Source of the DNA: Vitellaria paradoxa
Taxonomy: Eukaryota; Streptophyta; Magnoliopsida; Ericales; Sapotaceae
DNA length: 64,000 bases
Reading direction: 5' to 3'
NCBI GenBank assembly: GCA_019916065.1
Contig: CM034240.1
Coordinates: 44,528,026 to 44,592,025, forward strand
The notes beneath the pieces are model-generated. The model saw nothing but the letters and a program-made list of their open reading frames with translations, was not told the origin of the DNA and ran no database searches. Numbering within the stretch: position 1 is the stretch's first letter; each line of letters begins with the position of its first letter. Positions 23,701 through 36,938 of this stretch are shown here, piece by piece. A program made the position numbers and the translations under genes.

Positions 23701-25840
23701 GCAGAAGCAACTAATTTCCGATTGGCTCTGATTATTGGTAGATTGAACTCTTTTACATCATTTTCCATCTCCACCATCTAAAATTAAGGAAATAATCACC
23801 ATAACACATACCCAAAATCATCCGAGTTAGGAAGCATAGAGCTTTGACAAGGATGATCAAAAGTATATAAAGTGACAAGAAATTACATAATTTACAATAG
23901 TTAAATTTTAGGTTAATTTTACTTAAAATCTCACTTTTAAGACTTTTTTTTTTTTTTTTAACTATTAAGAGTTTCATCAATGACTTTTTCATCCCTACAT
24001 CTATTAGCTATGCATTAATTTCAAGAGTAAAAAAAGTCACTTAGGGAACACTGTAATTGTTATAAGCAAATGGGGTTTTAAAATAAGATTTTGAATACAG
24101 TTAAGGGTAAAAAAGTAAGTTTTACCTCGGCATCACTGAAGAAGTCTGCATCAAATAATGCAAATGCATCTGTGAGTGGTGAAGTACTGTTAATCCCTCT
24201 CGAGCATTCAGTGCTTTTCTTAGGTTCAAACTTCTCTCTGTCCTGCTCAAAGAATCCTATAAATCAATGTGAAGCTTCTAAGACAAATTAAATATTTTTA
24301 AACTTCTTGGGATCAGTCTGAACATTCTTAGACAACATTTCCTAGAATTTCTTAAATATGTTCACATGTTTTTGCAAATGTTAGGCTACCTGTGTCACTC
24401 ATTGCTTTCAATTTGAAATTTTCCCTATTAGATTGTTACCTTTTGAAACTATTTTTATTAAAAAAGGCAATTCAAAATTGCGGGGTCTACTTTCCTTATT
24501 TTCAAAGATAAAATTTTTTACAAATTTTTTTTTTCTTGAATAAAATAAAATAAAATAAATCTTCATCCAAAATACTATAACCAAACCCATCAATACAATC
24601 AAGCCTAGTTGGATAAAAGAAATGGAAGAGAATATTCATTCTTATATTATCATTTTATTCTGTTATCTCAAATAAACTAACATTTAAAATAAGTGTAAAA
24701 TAATATTTCAAATTAGCATACGGAACAAGATAATTGAATAAAAATGTAAAAATGATCATTTCATTTTATTCTGTTGCATCAAACAAAGCGTGAGACTCTT
24801 TTTTTTGACTGCTCTGTTGTTTCATTTACTATTTCCGAATAAATAATAAGAAAATAAATAAATGAAAAGGAGACCAGCAATATTTATGTAATTTGAAAAA
24901 ATCTCACTTACGTGCTCAGGACTTTTCTTTATGATTGATTGAGAGATTATCTTTATGATTGAGAATATATAGTGCAATTACACCCACTCATTCAATTCAC
25001 AAACGCAAGACTTTTAAACACTTATCCCTTTCAATTGCCACTCTCAAGCCTCACCAATCTGCTACTCTGGTGGTGTTTGGATAATCCAAAAAAAAAATTA
25101 AAATAATTAGTGTAAAAATGATATGCGATAAATTTTAATTAAAAAATTTATAATTTTTTTTACAATTTTTTTTTATAAATTTTAGTAGATTTTGATCATT
25201 TAAATATAGCTTCGGGGTCACACCACACCCGCCCAACAGGCGTGTTACCTCAGGACGCCATTCGCACCGTTCATTATAAGAGTTTCAATGTGAAAAATTA
25301 GCCAGTCCTTCAGGCTTATCAATAGGTGTCAAGCTTGCATTGAATTATTGAGCCCTCGCATCATTGGTTTTTAAATTTCATCATTGTTTTCACACACAAG
25401 CATTAATTGAAAAAATTGTTAAAAACAATTAGAGGAAAAAATTAAAATATATTTTATGATATTTTAAAATTATGATGCTGTTTCGGAACGAGTGGAACGC
25501 CTGAACTAGTTCTCAATAGGTGCATAACTTCTCAGAATTAAAAATTTAGAAGAGAAGCATTGTTTGCTCGCAAATAAAGAGGGTAGGGGAATGAGCGGAG
25601 ACCGGAAAAGATAAGAGTGTGCACAAGTATCCACGTACAACATTGCATAGAGAAAGGAACTACCATGGTATGATTGGCTCCGGCGAGAAGACCGCAAGAA
25701 GGCAGCGTTGCCGGAGAAGCGACGGTGGCAGCAGCGCCGGGAGAAGAAGTGAATAATGCTATGTCGATCGCAAGAAACATTAAGCACTGAGACAACAACG
25801 ACATAGGCGTCCAAAAACAAAGGGGCTTCGGAGAACGCAT
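17714..25840 (-). CDS. Amidase-signature family hydrolase, N-terminal membrane anchor
   Basis: Twelve exons join without a frame break into 623 residues: 25840-25664, 24242-24126, 23777-23550, 22919-22837, 22746-22646, 21822-21699, 21604-21450, 20988-20852, 20643-20473, 20384-20160, 19274-19041, 17833-17714, all GT-AG. The Ser-cisSer-Lys triad is intact: Lys246 in PYGLKDII, Ser319 in STGSSAGPAA and Ser342 in GSETAGSI; spacings of 73 and 23 fit the family. The C-terminus reads AMAYQSVTDHHKQRPPID. A hydrophobic stretch near residues 13-32 (SLLSQCLMFLAIDIALF) suggests a membrane anchor or signal. It resembles an Arabidopsis amidase-family protein that I recall as At5g07360; similar proteins are often labelled GatA, but the substrate is unknown and organellar GatA is a different subgroup. 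Exon 1 is the least certain; exons 2-12 are secure. The last intron is about 1.2 kb and holds a transposon. Confidence 0.9.
18396..18947. mobile_element. hAT-like non-autonomous element in amidase intron 11
   Basis: 552 bp, flanked by a perfect 8-base direct repeat TCCGTCCG (18388-18395 and 18948-18955), the length usual for hAT elements. Ends are CAGTGGCGGAGCC and, reversed, CAGGGGCGGATTC. No transposase frame. Related but more decayed copies are at 33903 on and 35309-35833. Confidence 0.8.
19652..19872. mobile_element. Short MITE in amidase intron 10
   Basis: Ends are TGCATTTGGAGTACCCC and, reversed, GGGTGCGTTTGGAATCCC, an imperfect inverted repeat about 220 bp apart. The interior is AT-rich and repetitive. 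The family is related in its ends to the GTTTGGAG MITEs elsewhere in the window. No target duplication was resolved. Confidence 0.5.
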
Positions 25841-25870
25841 GTTGCCTGGTTTCGCCGCCCCGCTGTCGGA

Positions 25871-26236
25871 GCAATGACAGAGGAAAACTGTGTGCCTTTT
25901 ACCGATTAACCGACAGAGAACTGTGGCCGGTTTGGTTTATACCGATCAATCAGAGCGGCTTATGAACGATTGGAGTTTTAAGTGACACGTGACAGCGAGC
26001 CGTCGCTAGCTGCTTATAATATAGACGCCGGTCCGGTTTTTGATGGAAGACTTTGACTTTTATGGCTGGCCGAGGGATCTGGTCTGACTGACTTTTTTTT
26101 TTTTTTTTTGGGTAATTAGTCTGATCTGACTGACTTGCTATGAGGAATGGCTTTTCGGAAATGAGGAACGCCCATTACCACTCAAATAATCCATCTCCCG
26201 GGCCGATTCAAACTTGGGCCGTGAGATTATAAAATA
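25871..26236 (-). promoter_or_regulatory. Amidase upstream region with a G-box
   Basis: About 370 bases between the amidase start and the Mutator-like element. A palindromic CACGTG (25986-25991) is present about 150 bases upstream of the start codon; such G-boxes bind plant bZIP and bHLH factors. No convincing TATA box was found. The regulatory role is inferred. Confidence 0.35.
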
Positions 26237-27796
26237 CGGAAAATTGTATTCAAATCATACTTGGTAATCTTTTAAAATTATTAGTCACACTAAAAAAAAA
26301 AGTATTACTTTTAAGTCACATTAATGTGAAAAATTTTATATTTAAGTCATACTTTTGAGTGGATCCTACGAGTTTATTTTAAATATAATTTATAATATGA
26401 CTTAAATGCTCTTTTTCTATAATTAACTGAGATGAAGTTGCCAAAAATTATGGAACCGAGAATCACGTTTTCCGTTTTTGTTTCATTCCTTATCAATCGC
26501 GTGAAAATATAGTGAGATAAAAATCTGTTAAATGATTATATACGAAAGAATACACACGGATTACGCAAGTTTGTGCTGTGAGATTAACGTTGATCGAATG
26601 AATATATACAGATCTGGATTACGTATTTAAACACATGACTGCGGTACTGTTTTTTTTAGGATGCATGCTCGTTCAAAAACAGTACCGCGTTCAAAAACAG
26701 TACCGCATGACTCTGTCATGCAAACATCACATATAAACGCAAAAAATAGTTCATATATCAAACGAATAACCGACAGTACCGCATGTGTGACAGTACCACA
26801 TGTCTGCGGTACTGTTTTTTTTATGATGCATGCTCGTTCAAAAACAGTACCGCATGACTCTATCATGCAAACATCACATGTAAACACAAAAATAGTTCAC
26901 ATATCAAACGAATGACAGACAGTACCACATGTTTGCGGTACTGTTTTTTTTAGGATGCATGCTCGTTCAAAAACAGTACCGCATGACTCTATCATGCAAA
27001 CATCACATGTAAACACAAAAATAGTTCACATATCAAACGATTGACCGACAGTACCGCATGTGTGACAGTACCACATGTCGGCGGTACTGTTTTTTTTAGG
27101 ATGCATGCTCGTTCAAAAACAGTACCGCATGACTCTATCATGCAAACATCACATGTAAACACAAAAATAGTTCACATATCAAACGAATGACCGACAGTAC
27201 CGCATGTGTGACAGTACCACATGTCTGCGGTACTATTTTTTTTAGGATGTATGCTCGTTCAAAAACAGTACCGCATGACTATATCATGCAAAGAATGGTG
27301 CTGTTTTAATGAGGTACTGTTTTATTATGCGGTACTGTTTTATTATGTAGTACTGTTTTATTATGTGATACTGTTTTTTATGCGGTACTGTTTTTATGCG
27401 ATAATGTTTTATTATGTGGTACTGTTTTTTATGCGGTATTATTTTATTATGTGGTACTGTTTTCCTAAATAGTTTTGATTTTGTTTCCAAAAATTAGTTT
27501 TGCTTGTTTTGTAAAGAAGATGGAAAGTCACGGAATTAAGTTTTTCTCAAACAGTTTTGATTTTGTTTCCAAAAATCAGTTTTACTTGCTTTATAAAGAA
27601 GATGGAAAGTCACGGAAGTTATGAGTAAAGTGTGCACTATTTTCGGATAAAAATGGCAGTTTTGAAATGTAGTGAAAAACGCGTGATATCTTTTTTGGTC
27701 TTTTTGTTGCAAGTGTGACTTATTCACAAATAAGATTTTTGGGTATGACTTAAATCTTTATAAGTTCATAAATAGTGACCGGCCTCCAAAAACCCC
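26237..27796 (-). mobile_element. Mutator-like non-autonomous element, copy B
   Basis: Inverted relative to copy A. It is flanked by a perfect 9-base direct repeat TATAAAATA (26228-26236 and 27797-27805). The left end CGGAAAATTGTATTC corresponds to the right end of copy A, and the right end GGCCTCCAAAAACCCC is the reverse of copy A's left end. It holds five hairpin minisatellite units (about 26640-27290) followed by a degenerate GGTACTGTTTTATTATG-type region. No transposase is visible. Confidence 0.75.
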
Positions 27797-27817
27797 TATA
27801 AAATAATTAAAAAATAG

Positions 27818-28745
27818 TTTGCAATCTCTTAAGCTTATTAGCCACTCAAAAAAAAAATTATTATTTTTAAGTTATATTTATATAAAAAGTTTTGTGGTTA
27901 GATCACACTTTTGAGTGGATCCCATGAATTTGTTTTAAATATAATTTCTAATATACCAAGAATACCCTTTATTTCTATAATTAAGTTAGACTAGTATTGC
28001 TGGAAATCGCGTGAAGATATAAATAACCGAGAATCACGTTTCTTCCGTTTTTGTTTTCCTTCCTTATAAAAAGCAGAATATAAATCACGTGAAGATATTG
28101 TTCCGTATATAATATATGCTCTTGTAAAACAGTATCAAATATTTCTAGCATGTAAACAGCACCATTAAACATAAAAGATGTCACATATCTAATAGATGGC
28201 TGACAATATATAATATATACTCTTGTAGAAACAATACTAAATATATCTAGTATACAAACAGTACTATTAAACACAAAAAAGTTACATATCTAATGTATGG
28301 CTAACAGTACCACATATATATGGTACTATTTCGTATATAATGTATCATCTTATAAAAACAGTACCAAATATATCTAGTATGCAAACAGCACCATTAAACA
28401 CAAAATAAGTCACATATCCAATATATGACTGACAGTACCACTTGACTGACAGTATCCAATGTTACGTATATAATGTATGTTCTTGCAAAAACGGTATCCA
28501 ATATATCTAGTGAACAGTTTTGATTATGTTCCAAAAATCGGTTTAGTTTGGTTTGTGAAAAAGACAGAAAGTCACGGATGTTACGAGCGTTTCAGATAAA
28601 ACTGACAGTTTCAAAATGTATTGAAAAATGCGCGATGTCCTTTTTTGTCTTTTTGTTACAAGTGTGACTTATTTACAAATAAATTTGTTTGGTATGACTA
28701 AAATCCTTATAAGTCTATAAATAGTGACCGGCCTCTAAAAATCCC
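27818..28745 (-). mobile_element. Mutator-like non-autonomous element, copy C (decayed)
   Basis: Same orientation as copy B and separated from it by only its own and B's target repeats. Flanks are AAAAAATAG (27809-27817) and AAAAAATAA (28746-28754), 8 of 9 identical. The right end reads GGCCTCTAAAAATCCC. The interior keeps ACAGTACCA-type motifs but no clean 146-bp periodicity, and subterminal blocks are diverged, so this is an older copy. Confidence 0.65.
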
Positions 28746-28756
28746 AAAAAATAATC

Positions 28757-28908
28757 ATTGCCACGTTTGGATCTAAAAAAAATATAAAATTCTACAAATT
28801 TCTACAAATACAAATCACGAAACAGTAAAATTTAAATTCTCTATTCACTGCACAAAACACGAAATATTAACTTTTATAATTTTATACAACTCCAAACACA
28901 TCTCATTT
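28757..28908. mobile_element. MITE of the GTTTGGAG family
   Basis: Left part CCACGTTTGGATC and right part ACAACTCCAAACACATC, with inner blocks CTACAAATTTCTACAAATAC and CACTGCACAAAACACGAAAT, match the copy at 4068-4232. No coding sequence. Confidence 0.65.
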
Positions 28909-30830
28909 TAACTCTAATTGTGTTTTGGGGATAGATTCTTCGATTAAAAAATATTCATTAACATTTAATTATTAAATAAATTTTGATCTGATTCAAATTT
29001 TTTGAAGTTAAGCCGTAAAATAACAACTTTACTTTCAGACCACTTTTTTATGGAATTTATATTTTTTATTTGCCTAAAAAAAATTAACGATATGAAATTC
29101 TTAGTAGTTCATGTCGTGAATTTTTTAATAAAATTGACATTTCTAATAATTTTTAGGATCTAGATGGCTTTAACTTCTCCACATTCATAAATAAAAGAAT
29201 TCTATTGTTTTGTTTTAATGATACTACCAAATTGACAAAGCAAATGGATTCTTTCATTTCTCACTTTACGAGAAAAAAAATGTATCTACAAAAAAAATTA
29301 GGGTTTGTAATACATTATAGGGGTGTTTAGTTGGACAAAATTAATCAAAATCTATAAATTTTTATTAAATTTTTGTATTTTTTTCAATTAAATTTTATCA
29401 TTTATTACTTTTATATCAAATTTTTATACTTTTAATGTACTTCTTGACCAAATTTTGCCAACCAAACACTCCTAAATCATTAAAAAAAAAAGAAATTAAC
29501 TAGAATTTTTATTTTAGAAAAACAAATAAAGTTTTACTCTATAAGGAATCGTATAATTGTAAAATTATATAAATGAAGAGTGTTTTTTAAGACCTTTTTT
29601 GCTAACGCTTATATTTACTATTTTTTTATTTACATTTACAAATTTTTAAAACTAGGAGCAAAGTCGTATTCGTTAAACTGTTTTTATTTTTTTGTTTTCA
29701 AAAAATATGAAACCCTAAACATAAAAACGTAAATGAAAAAATATTTTCACTCTATTTTTTGTTACAAATATTTTGCTAATTTTAACACTTTATCTATTTT
29801 TTGTTGTATATATTAAAATAAATTATTTTTAATAAACAATACAATTAAATTAACTTTAATTTGATTTAATTATTTGAATTAATATATAATATATTTTATT
29901 AATTTATTTTAATAAATAATATAATTAAACTAATTAATTAATTAAATTAAATCCATTAATACGAAATATATTTTATTAAATTATTTTTAATAAATATCAC
30001 AATTAAATTATTACAAAACATATTTTATTCAATCATTTTTAATAAATAATGTAATTGAATTATAATTAATATATTCTATATTTACTGAATTATATGATAT
30101 AATAATTATATTTTATTCAATTTTTATTGAATAATATAATTAAAGTATAATTTAATACATTTCATATTTATTAAATTAAATTATTTTTAATAAATAAATA
30201 AATAAATTTAATTTATTAATTTATTCTAATCAACCTTATTAATAAAATTAACTTAAATTAAATTAATATGAAATATATCTTATTAGTCTAATTAATTTTT
30301 TAAAAAATAATAAAAATAAGTATTTTATTAAAACAAAAAATTAATAATTGTAATTATATTTTCAAACACAGTTTTAATTTTTATTTCAAAAAAAAAAGTA
30401 GAAGACAAAATATAAAAAACATAAATAGATAAACATAAATATAAAAATAAAAATGATAACGTTATCAAATGAGCCCTAACAAATTGGATTACAAGAAATG
30501 AAAATATTAACAACATAGTTTGATCGATCGAAAAAAAAAATATTGATTTAGTGTATTGTGATGATAATTTTCTATTTTGACACTATAGTAGTAAAATTTA
30601 TATATTTAAATATTTTTAATAAATATCCTAATATTATATATATATATATATAAGAAATAAGAATAATTACATATCGATGGTGTTTTAGTCCAAGGAGGAT
30701 AGGTATCTTCCAATATATATATAATAATAATAATTCATGATCTTCTAATTTAAGTGGGATATGATTTATAAATAGATTTCAAGTTTTTACTTTTTCATAT
30801 TTTTTAAAAATATTTTATTATAACAATTTC
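28909..30830. other. Gene-free, extremely AT-rich stretch
   Basis: Long runs of A, T and TAATTAAATT-type low-complexity sequence, densest at 29800-30300. No gene is recognised on either strand. An (AT)n run is near 30635-30655. Confidence 0.6.
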
Positions 30831-32617
30831 CTTTTTGAAGTCAAAGAGTTATGTGATTTGTTTGGTACATACTTTGACCTTAGTGAAATTGAACTCTAAA
30901 CAGTATCATCCTAAATGCAAAGATCCTTCTATAAGTCACATCTATTTTACTATTGATCTATTCATTCTTTGTATGCTTGATGAACCATCTTTTCTCACCA
31001 TCAAGAATGCTCTTTTAGAATTCCATAAATATTCTGGACTTTTTCCAAACAAATCGAAGAGTAAGATATTTATTGCAGGGCTCAATGAAGATAGAAAGCA
31101 AACTTTTGCTCAATTCTTGGGTTCCAGCTAAAGGATTGCCAGTGAGATATTTGGGAGTACCTTTGAGTTCTACCAAACTTAAGTTCACTCATTGCTTTAC
31201 TTTTATTGACAGAATGTTGCAAAGAGTTAAAAACTGAGAAAATAGAGTTCTCTCCTATGCTAGTAGGGTTCAACTTATCAAGGCAGTCTTATTCAATATT
31301 CAGAACTATTGGTGCCTACACTTTATATTTCCAAAGAAAGTTTGCACCACACTTGAATAGATCATTGGAAAGTTCCTCTGGTCAGGGACTGAATTGAAGA
31401 TGCATGGTAGTAAAGTCTCATCGGAAGTTACACGCCAGCCAAAGAAAATGGGTGGTTTGGAAATAAGAAAGCTAGATGAATGGAACAAAGTCGCAATGCT
31501 TAGACACATTTGGAACCTTTTCTCAAAAAAACAATCCCTACGGTCCCTGTAGTGCAAAAAGCAACTCTTAAAAGATAAGGACTTTTGGCAAATGAAGGCC
31601 CCTCAAAACTATTCTTGAACTTAGAGGAAATTATTTAAACTCAGAGAAAAAGACGTTCAACTCTCCAATTACTCCATAGGTAATGGTGATTTAGTCTCTT
31701 TGTGGTGTAGCAATTAGCACCCCTTGGTCCATTAGTTCTAAGTATGGCCAAAGATTAGCTTATGATGCTGATATTCCTCTCAATGCTAACGTATCTACCA
31801 TTATCAATGAAAGGTCATGGACTTGGCCCTACCCAATTACGTGAGAAGCTTACGAAAGTTACTCCAAATCCCCCTGCAAACTTACCAGACTCTACAAGAC
31901 CTAATAAATTCTTATGGAGCATTTCAGGTAATAATTCCTACTCTAGTACTGCAACTTGGTCGGCTATAAGAGTATCCCACCTTACTGTTCATTAGCACAA
32001 ACACATATGGTTTTCAAACTGTATTCGAAGGCATAGTTTTATATCATGGTTGGCAATTCAAAGCAAGTTGAACACACTTGATCGTATTGCAAAATGGGGG
32101 ACTGTTAATAACTATAGAAGTGTTTTTTGTAAAAATGAGAATGAAACCTTAGATCACCTATTCTTCTCTTGCTCCTTTTTCCAATAAATTCTGGAACGCG
32201 CTATGTGATTTATGTAATATTCATAATCAAAAGAAGAACTGGGAGGGAGAAATTCAATGGGCCACAGGCAAGTTCAATAAAAAAGACTTTTGGAAATTGC
32301 ATATGTAAACTTGCTTGGTCAGTTGCAATCTATCACCTGTGGATAAAAATGAACACCAGAGTCTTCAAAGGTATCTTAGCTTCGATTGGTAGTATAATTA
32401 AAACCATAAAGCATAAAGTCCCAGTAAAAATTATGTAGAAAAAGAATGCAAAATATACTTTTGAAAATAATGCTATATGCATTAATTGGGGGATCCCCAT
32501 GAATATAAATAGATCGTGATTATTATTTTGTGCACGAGGGATATGCCCTTAAGACACATATAAAATATTTTCTCTCGTTAATCTAAAATATCTTACTTAC
32601 TCAAAAAAAAAAAAAAA
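30831..32617 (+). pseudogene. Decayed LINE reverse-transcriptase C-terminus
   Basis: Several frames, broken by shifts and stops, together resemble the C-terminal half of a plant LINE (L1/RTE-like) polyprotein: FHKYSGLFPNKSKSKIF near 31021, then RYLGVPLSSTKL near 31150, ASRVQLIKAVLF near 31260, KKMGGLEIRKLDEWN near 31445, and the zinc-binding RVT region WLAIQSKLNTLDRIAKWG near 32050. It ends at an A-run near 32600, as expected for a 5'-truncated non-LTR element. No intact frame remains, so it is inactive. Confidence 0.8.
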
Positions 32618-33900
32618 CCCTCCAAACACACTGTGTGGCAAAATTTCTATGGGGAGGTATGCAAAAAAGGTCAAGTCGATGTTGACCTGACTTTATTTTG
32701 GCTCGATTCTATCTAAACTCTAACTTTAGATGTTTGTATAAATTTGATCTCTTGTCTCGTCCTTAAATTTTAGAGTCATGGTTCTATTCTATCTTGACTC
32801 CCAATCCAACTCTGACTCTCTAAATTTAATTTAATTTTATTATTTTTTAAATTGTTTATTTATACTATCCTCAAATGGACAATAAGTTTGTATATTTTTA
32901 TAATTTTGATGATAGAAACTTAATTAATTCGCGTATTCGTGGTTGTAAAATTTTAACACTTAGGAATCTAAATAATTATTAATAAAATTTATTTCTTTTT
33001 AAGATTAATTGATTAATGATTTTATTTTCAGTTAAAGTTATAATTTATTTATTTTAAAACATTATAAAAAAATTTTGAAAAATAGATAGGTTAAATGGGT
33101 TAAAGTTTGAATCAAGGCGGAATATTTCTGACCCAACCGACTCGATTTTCGTAGTTGTAGCTAAGATCAGGAATAAATCGAGCCGATCGAATCAGCACAT
33201 TTTACGTGCCTAGCTGTTATTAGACCCAAATGACATTTGGACAAATGAGCTAGTCCTGTTTGGGCATGAAGTAGCCATTTTGAAGAGGAGGGGGTTGTTT
33301 GGGTTTGGGGAATGGGGAATGTGAAGAGAGTCTGAGATTTTCCAAAGGGAAAGACACTTTGCGATGGATGGAAAAGGTTTGATTGGTCTTATGGTGTAGC
33401 CAGCTTTTTTTTTTTTTTTTAATATGTGAATTTATTTATTTTTAATTGTTTTTACAAATTTTAATGAATAACATATCCAAAAATTATCAAATAAAAAAAT
33501 TAAATTTTAATAAAAAAACCTACATAAGTAGAAGGAAAAAAAACTAAAACTAAAACGAAAAAAATTAATAATTCCCAAACCAAATCTAAAAAAATTAAAT
33601 TTATTGGTTATTATTACATTGTATGTTATCAATTCGTCATTTCAAATGTCATTTTCTAATGATAATGATATATAATAAAGTATAATACTTTCAGAGCGCT
33701 TAATTTTGTATGCTTAAATGTTAGTGTATTACATTTCGACATCCACGCATTAAAATGTGGCTAAGAAGAATAATAGAAAATTCTGATGCCTATGCGTGCG
33801 AGGAAAGTTTTTTTCTTTTGTAGTAGGAGATTAATTTTAGATCGTCAAACCTATGGTTTTGTAATAGTCTACGAAGGCTTATAAACCATTTATATGTATA
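32618..33900. other. Gene-free stretch
   Basis: No gene recognised. AT-rich with T-runs near 33405-33420 and a slightly GC-richer block at 33270-33400. Confidence 0.5.
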
Positions 33901-33902
33901 TA

Positions 33903-34380
33903 GGGATGGATTTAGGATTTTCACGAATAGGGCACTGAATATATTTAAGAAAAAAATAACAAGTTGTATTAGGGTTGTAGAAGAAAAATACTATTATTTT
34001 TTAAAAATATATAAAATTATTATTAGATATTAAACTACTTTTCACAGTTTAATAGGTTAACTCATACTTTAATAGAATCTAAGAGGTTAACAAGAATATC
34101 CCTCGTTATTAAAAGAATATAATTATTTTTAAGTTTAATTATTTATAAAATTTATAATGTTATATTTTTAATATTATGTACAGTAGTATTTAATAGTTTA
34201 GTGGGAGATTACATTTATTTCACAAAAAAATATTTGGATTCGATTCTTGTTTATTACTTTTATGCTAAAAAATTTGAGATTAACCTTAATTTTTTAATAA
34301 AGCCAAAATACTCTAATTTTAAATTAATTTTATTTTCTAATAAATATAAATTTATTAAATGTGTATTTGGTGTAAATATT
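33903..34380. mobile_element. Decayed hAT-like element, one end
   Basis: Begins GGATGGATTTAGGATTTTC, the degenerate form of the GGCGGAGTTAGAATTTTTG end at 35313. Inner text near 34255-34340 (CTAAAAAATTTGAGATTAAC) matches 35690-35760. The opposite terminus is not recognisable. Non-coding. Confidence 0.5.
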
Positions 34381-34689
34381 TGACAAAAGAAAACACAAAT
34401 AAAAGAAAAATAAAAAAAAAAGATGAGGAAAAATGAAAGAAAATATAAAATTTTAAAAATATAATAAAATAAAATGTATTTACAAATCTATTAATTTTTT
34501 TAATTTAATTAATTTTATTTTTATTAATTTAATACTTTCTTTTGTATTTTTATCACAATCTGAACAAAAGAAATAATTTGACAAATCATTAATCCAAACA
34601 CAACCTAAGTAATTAAATATAAGTTTAGCTTTCAACTTTCATTAAGAAAAACAAATGAATTTGGGTTTTTTAATATTGAAATTGTTGTT

Positions 34690-34740
34690 TAAAGATATAT
34701 ATATATATATAGAGAGAGAGAGAGTGAGAGAGAGAGAGGG
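34690..34740. repeat. Compound (AT)n(AG)n microsatellite
   Basis: An AT run passes directly into an AG run. Similar dinucleotide tracts lie at 36899-36939 (TC then TA), 41933-41957 (GT/GA) and 62160-62199. Confidence 0.85.
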
Positions 34741-35013
34741 GGTAAAACTCTATAAACATTGAATAAAAAATGAAAATGATAAGAGAAAAATAATTAAGAT
34801 AAAAAGTATTTGATTCTTATCTAAATGGATTAAAAATATTAAAAATGTATTTTTTTTCTTTTTATTTTTTATCATAACCTAAATAAGAAAAAAAAATTTT
34901 TTTGATTCGCTCTCCCTACTGCTTCCCCACCCTTTTTTTTTTAAATTTTATGGAAGGAGATACAAGACAAGGAGGACATGCATGGTGATATATTATAACC
35001 CAAAACAGCCACG

Positions 35014-35200
35014 CTTACCATCAGTCTCATGAGGAGTAAATCTTGGAGTAATCTTAGAGATGGACAATGAGGTGTTGTAAAACCACCAGGCTCACGAAGA
35101 GTAAATCTTGGAGCTGGACGACCACGAGGTCTTGTAAAACCGTCGAGCTCACCATCAGGCTTAGAAGGAGTAAATCTTGAAGTAATTTTGGATATGGACC
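35014..35200. repeat. Minisatellite of about 66 bp, roughly three imperfect units
   Basis: GAGTAAATCTTGGAG recurs near 35036, 35099 and 35169, each followed by a related stretch including GTAAAACC and CAGGCT(C/T)A. On the minus strand the open frame reads a Pro/Arg-rich peptide (GFTRPRGRPAPRFT), but I do not recognise a gene. Confidence 0.6.
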
Positions 35201-35308
35201 ATGTGCGATTAATATGGTACGATATATACTCTAAGCTCATGGGCTTAGGTTTTTGGTTAGAATATGCCCATACAAGCTATTTTACCAACCAACGATGGTG
35301 CTTCCCAA

Positions 35309-35833
35309 TTGGGCGGAGTTAGAATTTTTGGTGAGGAGGGCACCGGGCATTGAGGGGGGCACCGAACACCAAAGAAAAAATAACAATCGACATATTTTTT
35401 TATTAAGAGTAGGAGAAAAACGATGTTATTTTTAAAGAAAAAATAAATTATTCTTGAGTATTAACTAGTGAATATATTTCTCACGGTTAATAGTTCAAGT
35501 ACCTGAAATTTATTAGAGATATCCCTCGCTATAAAAATATAATTATTATTAAATTTTATTATCTATAGAATTTATTGTATTATATACTAAATTTACTAAT
35601 AGTATAAACAAAAATATGCAATAATGTATTAAAAGGATACATTTTATTTCATAAAAAATACCAAGTTTGATTCTTTTAAACTTCTTATATGTTAAAAAAT
35701 TGAGTTAACTTTAAATTTTTAATAAAATCAAAATATCTTAATTTTTAAATAAATTAAAATAACAAGGAGGGTATTTTAGTAATTTTATCTTAAAAATTGA
35801 GAGGGGTCACTTGCCCCCATGTAGCTCCGCCTG
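35309..35833. mobile_element. hAT-like non-autonomous element
   Basis: About 525 bp, with left end GGGCGGAGTTAGAATTTTTG and right end reversed as CAGGCGGAGCTACATG. It is flanked by TGCTTCCCAA on both sides (35299-35308 and 35834-35843). The repeat is longer than the 8 bp of hAT, so the precise termini are uncertain by one or two bases. Non-coding. Confidence 0.65.
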
Positions 35834-35876
35834 TGCTTCCCAAGCTTATTAATCTCCTAGCATTGATATTTTACAC

Positions 35877-36050
35877 TAAGTGCGTTTGGCGCGTTGAAAT
35901 TTTCTGAAAATTTCTGAAACATTCTAAAAACGTCTAAAAATTATTTACTTTTTATTTCGCTGCACGAATTATGAATTCATAATTTTTATCAAATTATCTC
36001 ACTTTATCTCAAATTATCTCATTTTATCCAAACGTCCCCCTTAGTTTGGT
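35877..36050. mobile_element. Diverged MITE related to the GTTTGGAG family
   Basis: Ends AAGTGCGTTTGGCGCG and ATCCAAACGTCCCCCTT enclose the block CGCTGCACGAATTATGAA, which resembles the conserved centre of the 4068-4232 MITE. It lies about 1 kb upstream of the germin-like pseudogene. Confidence 0.5.
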
Positions 36051-36896
36051 AATACTAGCTAAAAGGTAGATTCTAGCTACTCAATTTTTTGATTTTTTCT
36101 GAAATGATTAAAATTACCTTTTTACATTTTAAATTTCTTTTAAACTATGAAGGTCAAAAATGTTAAATTAATAAAAAAAATTAAAAAACTAACTACTAAT
36201 AAATTAATTTTTTTCCTTCCCAAACACAAAATTTTGATTTTTTAGGAATTAACAAATAGCTAGCTTCCCCCCCCTAAATCAAGCTCTAAATGTATCAAGT
36301 CAAACTCTTGTTAGGTTCAATAGTTTAATGAGGTTAAAAATTATAATTCAGGGTTAATTTGTTTATATTTTGAGCCGAGCTCAATTAAATCAAATAACTC
36401 AGAACCAACCTCGGGTGATTAACCTTATCCGCTTTACCGCCCTAATTTTGTAAGGCAATGAACTTGTATAAAAATTAGAATCTATTTGCATGTGGGACTA
36501 TAAACAATGAGTTTACCTCATTACTGCACGGAATTAAAAAGTAATTTTATTATACGATGAAAATACCTAAAATTGATGCCATATTAATTTATCTAACTGC
36601 TAAAATCACCATCTCAAATAGTTTGTCAAGTAGGCACCTTGGCAAGATGGGATTGCACAGAGTTCATAGTTGGAACTTGGAAGCAATTTCAGATGGTAAG
36701 AGGAAAAATAGCTAGGAACAAGTAGGCATATGCAAAAGGACATTCGAACCTCTTGGACAAGTGTAGCCCATCTTAATTTCTTCCAAGCAATACACTTCTT
36801 CCAACATAATCCACTTGAAGACGAGCAGTGAAGTGAACTCCAATCTTCAAATCTTTCCTTCCATTTCTTGCAACCCCCAAATTAACAAACCCATTT

Positions 36897-36938
<42 letters not shown>

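Noticed and set aside
25506..25874. Alternative longer frame starting upstream of amidase exon 1
   Set aside because: It has no usable splice to exon 2 in phase, whereas the 25840 start gives a hydrophobic N-terminus and a phase-0 donor.
30835..32438. Intact retrotransposon gene
   Set aside because: Several frameshifts and stops interrupt the reverse-transcriptase-like text, so only a dead LINE fragment is supported.
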